DNA of 64,000 nt from Agaribacterium haliotis (GTDB lineage: Bacteria; Pseudomonadota; Gammaproteobacteria; Pseudomonadales; Cellvibrionaceae): the NCBI RefSeq assembly GCF_002312815.1, contig NZ_NKQJ01000001.1, forward strand, positions 310,126 through 374,125. Direction: 5' to 3'. Below, one piece after another: positions 61,198 through 64,000 of this stretch; position 1 is the stretch's first letter, and each line of letters begins with the position of its first letter. The notes beneath the pieces are model-generated. The model saw only the letters and a program-made list of their open reading frames with translations, was not told where the DNA came from and did no database searches. A program made the translations under genes and the position numbers.

Positions 61198-64000
61198 GCT
61201 CGAAAAAAGCTCACCAGTTTATCGAGCCTGTGCGCCTCATCCGCCATATTTTCACTGGATGATGAAGCCTGCTCAACCAGCGCAGCGTTTTGTTGGGTAA
61301 TTTGATCCATCTGTGAAATCGCCGCACCCACTTGCTGAATTCCGGCGACCTGCTCATTTGCGCTGTCGAGTATCTGCGTCATCATCGCACCGACACGCTC
61401 AATTTCGCTAACAATGTTCGCCAGTGTTGTGCCGCTTCCCTCCACCAGCGCAGAGCCCTGCTCAACCCGCTCAACAGAATTATTAATCAACTCTTTGATT
61501 TCTTTGGCAGCAGAGGCCGATCTCTGCGCAAGATTGCGCACTTCCGATGCAACCACCGCAAAACCGCGGCCTTGCTCACCGGCACGGGCAGCTTCAACAG
61601 CCGCGTTGAGAGCCAGCAAGTTGGTTTGAAAGGCGATTTCATCAATGACGCCAATAATATTGGCAATCTTCGCGCTGGCCTCGCTGATGCCGTGCATGGC
61701 GGCAACGGTTTTTTGCACACTGTCATTGCCCTGTCGTGCGATCTGCACGGAAGTCTGCGCCGCCTGATTGGCCGACTCTGCGCTATCGGCACTGTTTTGA
61801 ACCATACGGGTAATCTGCTCCATGCTCGACGCCGTTTCCTCAAGTGACGATGCCTGCTCCTCGGTGCGCTGACTTAAGTCGTTGGTACCGGAGCTAATCT
61901 CACTCGACGACCGGGCAATATTTGCTGTGCCGCTACTTATTTCACTGATAATCTGCCGAAGCTTTTCAACCGTACTGTTGGCATCGAGCTTAAGCTGAGC
62001 AAATTCACCATCGTAGCCACGCTCAATTTTCTTGGACAAATCGCCCTGCGCAAGTGCAGAGAGCACACGCATAATATCTTCAAGTGCAATATTAGTTGTC
62101 GACAGCAAACGATTTAAGCCGTTGCTAATACGAAGAAAAAAACCATTTTTATTGTCCGTATTTAAGCTGCGACTAAAATCACCTTTTGCAGCTGCATCGA
62201 TAAGGGTATCGATTTCAGCTTCAACGGCGACCTCCTCAGTTCTATCGAGCCACTCAACAACGGTGCCTATGCGCTTGTTGTCAGCGCTAACAATCGGATT
62301 AGCCGTAAGGGAAAAATGGCGCCGCCCGGCACTGACTTGATTGTTATAACTCTGTTTTAAGCCCGAGAGTAAGGCCCGCTGATGACTTGCGTCCCGGTGA
62401 AACATATCCATATTACAACCAACCAAGTTCGACGCATCAAAGTGACCGAGGTGCTCACGCAAATCACTTTCGGCGTTCGCCATCATTGTTTGCAGCGACT
62501 CATTGGTATAAATGATATTAAAATCTTCGTCGGCAATCATCGTGCTTGTTGACGAACAGTCGAGCGCCTGGCGTATACGCGCATTCTTCTCGGCGAGTAC
62601 TTTCTCCTGCTCTTCTTTTTCTAAACTTGCAGTCAGGTCCTGCCACTCAATCACCGCGCCCAAATACTCGCCACCGTGACCGCGTATCGGCGTCGCAGCG
62701 AGAGCAAAGGTTAAATGATTTAGCTTAATTTCGGTTTGGTAGCTCTGGCTCAATGACGATAACAAACGGCGCTGGTGCTGCGGCTCGGCGTGAAACTGAT
62801 CTATGCTTGCCCCCATCAAGCGGTCTGCGTGAAACTGTGGCAAGCTTTGTTGAATCTCTGCTTCACGCTCGCCCATCATGCTATCGAGCGAACTGTTGCA
62901 ATAAATAATCGTAAACTGCTCGTCGGCGATCATCACCGCAGTGGCGCTGACATCGAGCGCCTGCTTTATAATAAGTGTTTCGCGCGCCTGCTGTTTCGCC
63001 GCCAGCGCGGCTTGTTCCGCTTCTTCTGTTTTGCTTGCCGCCAACGCTGCCTGTTGTTGCTGAGCGATATCGGCCAATTTGACTGCATTGTTGGCCGCAT
63101 TCACCCCCCGACCGAGTTCACCTAGCTCGCCAGGTAATGCTTCATCAACGCGCTCTGAAAAATTGCCCTTACCTAATTCATTTAATACAAAGTTGGTCGA
63201 GCGTATTGCCGAACTTAAATTTTTCAGCAGCTTGTTAAACGCACGGCTAGTCTGCCCAACTTCATCGCGCGCCTGGTTATTCACACTCAGAGAAAAATCA
63301 CCTTCGCGCTGTACACGCTGAATCAGCTCGGCAAGCTGCAATATCGGGCGAGACAACAGCCTGCTGATATAAAATGCAAACGCAGCGATGCTAATAGACA
63401 CCACGAGCACCAGAACCAGTACGGTATTGCGCAGAGCGCTGACGCCCGCCAGCGCCTCGGCAACATCTATCTCCGCCAGTACCGCCCAGTCAAAACCGGC
63501 CAACGACAGCGGCGCATACGCCGACAGGACAGGGTTGCCGTTGTAATCAATAATAATGGCCGATGAGCTTTGCCCCGACAGAGCCGCCAAACTCGCCTCG
63601 GTTTTTACCTGCCCGCTTTCGGGGTGGCGAAAGGAGCTGACAACACTGTGCGTCTGCGGTGCCAGGTACGAATCCGAGCGCATTAAATGGTCGCGGCCAA
63701 CCAGGTAACTTTCACCGGTCTCACCCATGCCCGAGCGCTGAGACATAATTGCATTGATCGGCTCCAGCGGCATCTGAAATACCAAGACACCAATCGTTTC
63801 GCCGCGGCTGACTATCGGGCTGGCAATGAAACTCGCGGGCGCTTCGTACGAAGGGCTGTAACTTGCAAAGTCGACAAGCGCAAACTCACCGGCATTCATA
63901 CTTGCCGCCGCCGTAAATGCCTCGGCAAAGTTTGTATCGCGGTAAGGGCCTTCGCGCAGCGAGCTGGCAAAGTCGAGCTCTTTAAAAACAGAATAAACAA
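61194..64000 (-). CDS. Methyl-accepting chemotaxis protein with PAS domains (5' end outside the window)
   Basis: The frame stays open to the right edge: upstream of the Met at 63899 it continues with [22 protein letters not shown], a Cache-type sensor segment, so the true start lies beyond 64000 and 63899 is only an internal Met. Order seen: extracytoplasmic sensor domain (63899-63430), membrane helix near 63431-63357 ([22 protein letters not shown]), HAMP, a short HAMP-like or coil region, two PAS domains ([25 protein letters not shown] and [21 protein letters not shown]), then the signalling domain with the tip [20 protein letters not shown]. The C-terminus ([10 protein letters not shown]) has no CheR-binding pentapeptide. 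The ligand is unknown. Given the locus nearby, a sugar signal is possible but not shown. Confidence 0.93.
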   Translation of the reverse strand, partial: VYSVFKELDFASSLREGPYRDTNFAEAFTAAASMNAGEFALVDFASYSPSYEAPASFIASPIVSRGETIGVLVFQMPLEPINAIMSQRSGMGETGESYLVGRDHLMRSDSYLAPQTHSVVSSFRHPESGQVKTEASLAALSGQSSSAIIIDYNGNPVLSAYAPLSLAGFDWAVLAEIDVAEALAGVSALRNTVLVLVLVVSISIAAFAFYISRLLSRPILQLAELIQRVQREGDFSLSVNNQARDEVGQTSRAFNKLLKNLSSAIRSTNFVLNELGKGNFSERVDEALPGELGELGRGVNAANNAVKLADIAQQQQAALAASKTEEAEQAALAAKQQARETLIIKQALDVSATAVMIADEQFTIIYCNSSLDSMMGEREAEIQQSLPQFHADRLMGASIDQFHAEPQHQRRLLSSLSQSYQTEIKLNHLTFALAATPIRGHGGEYLGAVIEWQDLTASLEKEEQEKVLAEKNARIRQALDCSSTSTMIADEDFNIIYTNESLQTMMANAESDLREHLGHFDASNLVGCNMDMFHRDASHQRALLSGLKQSYNNQVSAGRRHFSLTANPIVSADNKRIGTVVEWLDRTEEVAVEAEIDTLIDAAAKGDFSRSLNTDNKNGFFLRISNGLNRLLSTTNIALEDIMRVLSALAQGDLSKKIERGYDGEFAQLKLDANSTVEKLRQIISEISSGTANIARSSSEISSGTNDLSQRTEEQASSLEETASSMEQITRMVQNSADSAESANQAAQTSVQIARQGNDSVQKTVAAMHGISEASAKIANIIGVIDEIAFQTNLLALNAAVEAARAGEQGRGFAVVASEVRNLAQRSASAAKEIKELINNSVERVEQGSALVEGSGTTLANIVSEIERVGAMMTQILDSANEQVAGIQQVGAAISQMDQITQQNAALVEQASSSSENMADEAHRLDKLVSFFRA

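Noticed and set aside
63897..63899. Start codon of the chemoreceptor at 63899
   Set aside because: The frame continues to the edge and encodes a sensor segment typical of Cache receptors, so the protein is truncated by the window, not started there.

Overview
The window looks like a chromosomal segment of a marine, polysaccharide-degrading gammaproteobacterium, most like the Cellvibrionales (Saccharophagus/Teredinibacter type). Two things point there. Positions 28573-42752 hold a housekeeping block (mutS, fdxA, rpoS, nlpD, pcm, truD, ftsB, eno, kdsA, pyrG, tilS) whose order I recall from Pseudomonas aeruginosa. Next to it, 67-28300 is a large secreted-glycanase and sulfatase locus. The taxon is inferred from gene content only.

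Region 1 (67-28300) is best read as a carrageenan utilization locus. It encodes two GH16 endo-galactanases (one close to kappa-carrageenases), two S1 formylglycine sulfatases, a clan GH-A (GH42-like) exo-enzyme, a GH127 enzyme, a TonB-dependent receptor, an MFS sugar porter, three lipoproteins sharing one lipobox, and a four-step pathway for 3,6-anhydro-D-galactose (aldehyde dehydrogenase, enolase-superfamily cycloisomerase, DgoK kinase, DgoA aldolase). DgoK plus DgoA specify the 2-keto-3-deoxy-D-galactonate route, which implies the D-enantiomer of anhydrogalactose (carrageenan) rather than the L-enantiomer of agar. Proposed flow: surface GH16 enzymes cut the polymer, the TonB receptor imports oligosaccharides, periplasmic sulfatases and the GH-A enzyme trim them, the MFS porter imports the small product, GH127 releases anhydro-D-galactose in the cytosol, and the Dau/Dgo enzymes yield pyruvate and glyceraldehyde-3-phosphate.

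Two near-identical FadR-type GntR regulators flank the porter/GH127 operon. A 15-bp palindrome (AAACATANNATGTTT) occurs at four promoter regions of the locus, five sites in all, including the gene start of one regulator, and nowhere else that I saw. It is the likely operator of a local regulon.

Region 2 (28573-42752) is the housekeeping block. The genes ispD, ispF, surE and accA, present around this block in P. aeruginosa as I recall it, are not here. A DUF368 (polyprenyl-phosphate translocase family) gene sits between pcm and nlpD. A 186-bp imperfect inverted-repeat element lies between ftsB and eno.

Region 3 (42815-64000) is mixed: an S9 peptidase, greB, a secreted unknown protein preceded by a perfect CRP-type site, an internally duplicated methyltransferase-like protein, a bactofilin, dinG, an acyltransferase, a REC-GGDEF-pseudoREC protein, an EF-hand protein, an aspartate carbamoyltransferase, an orphan, a GST, exonuclease I, a Ser/Thr kinase and a PAS-containing chemoreceptor cut by the right edge. 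I saw no tRNA, rRNA, CRISPR, transposase or phage genes.
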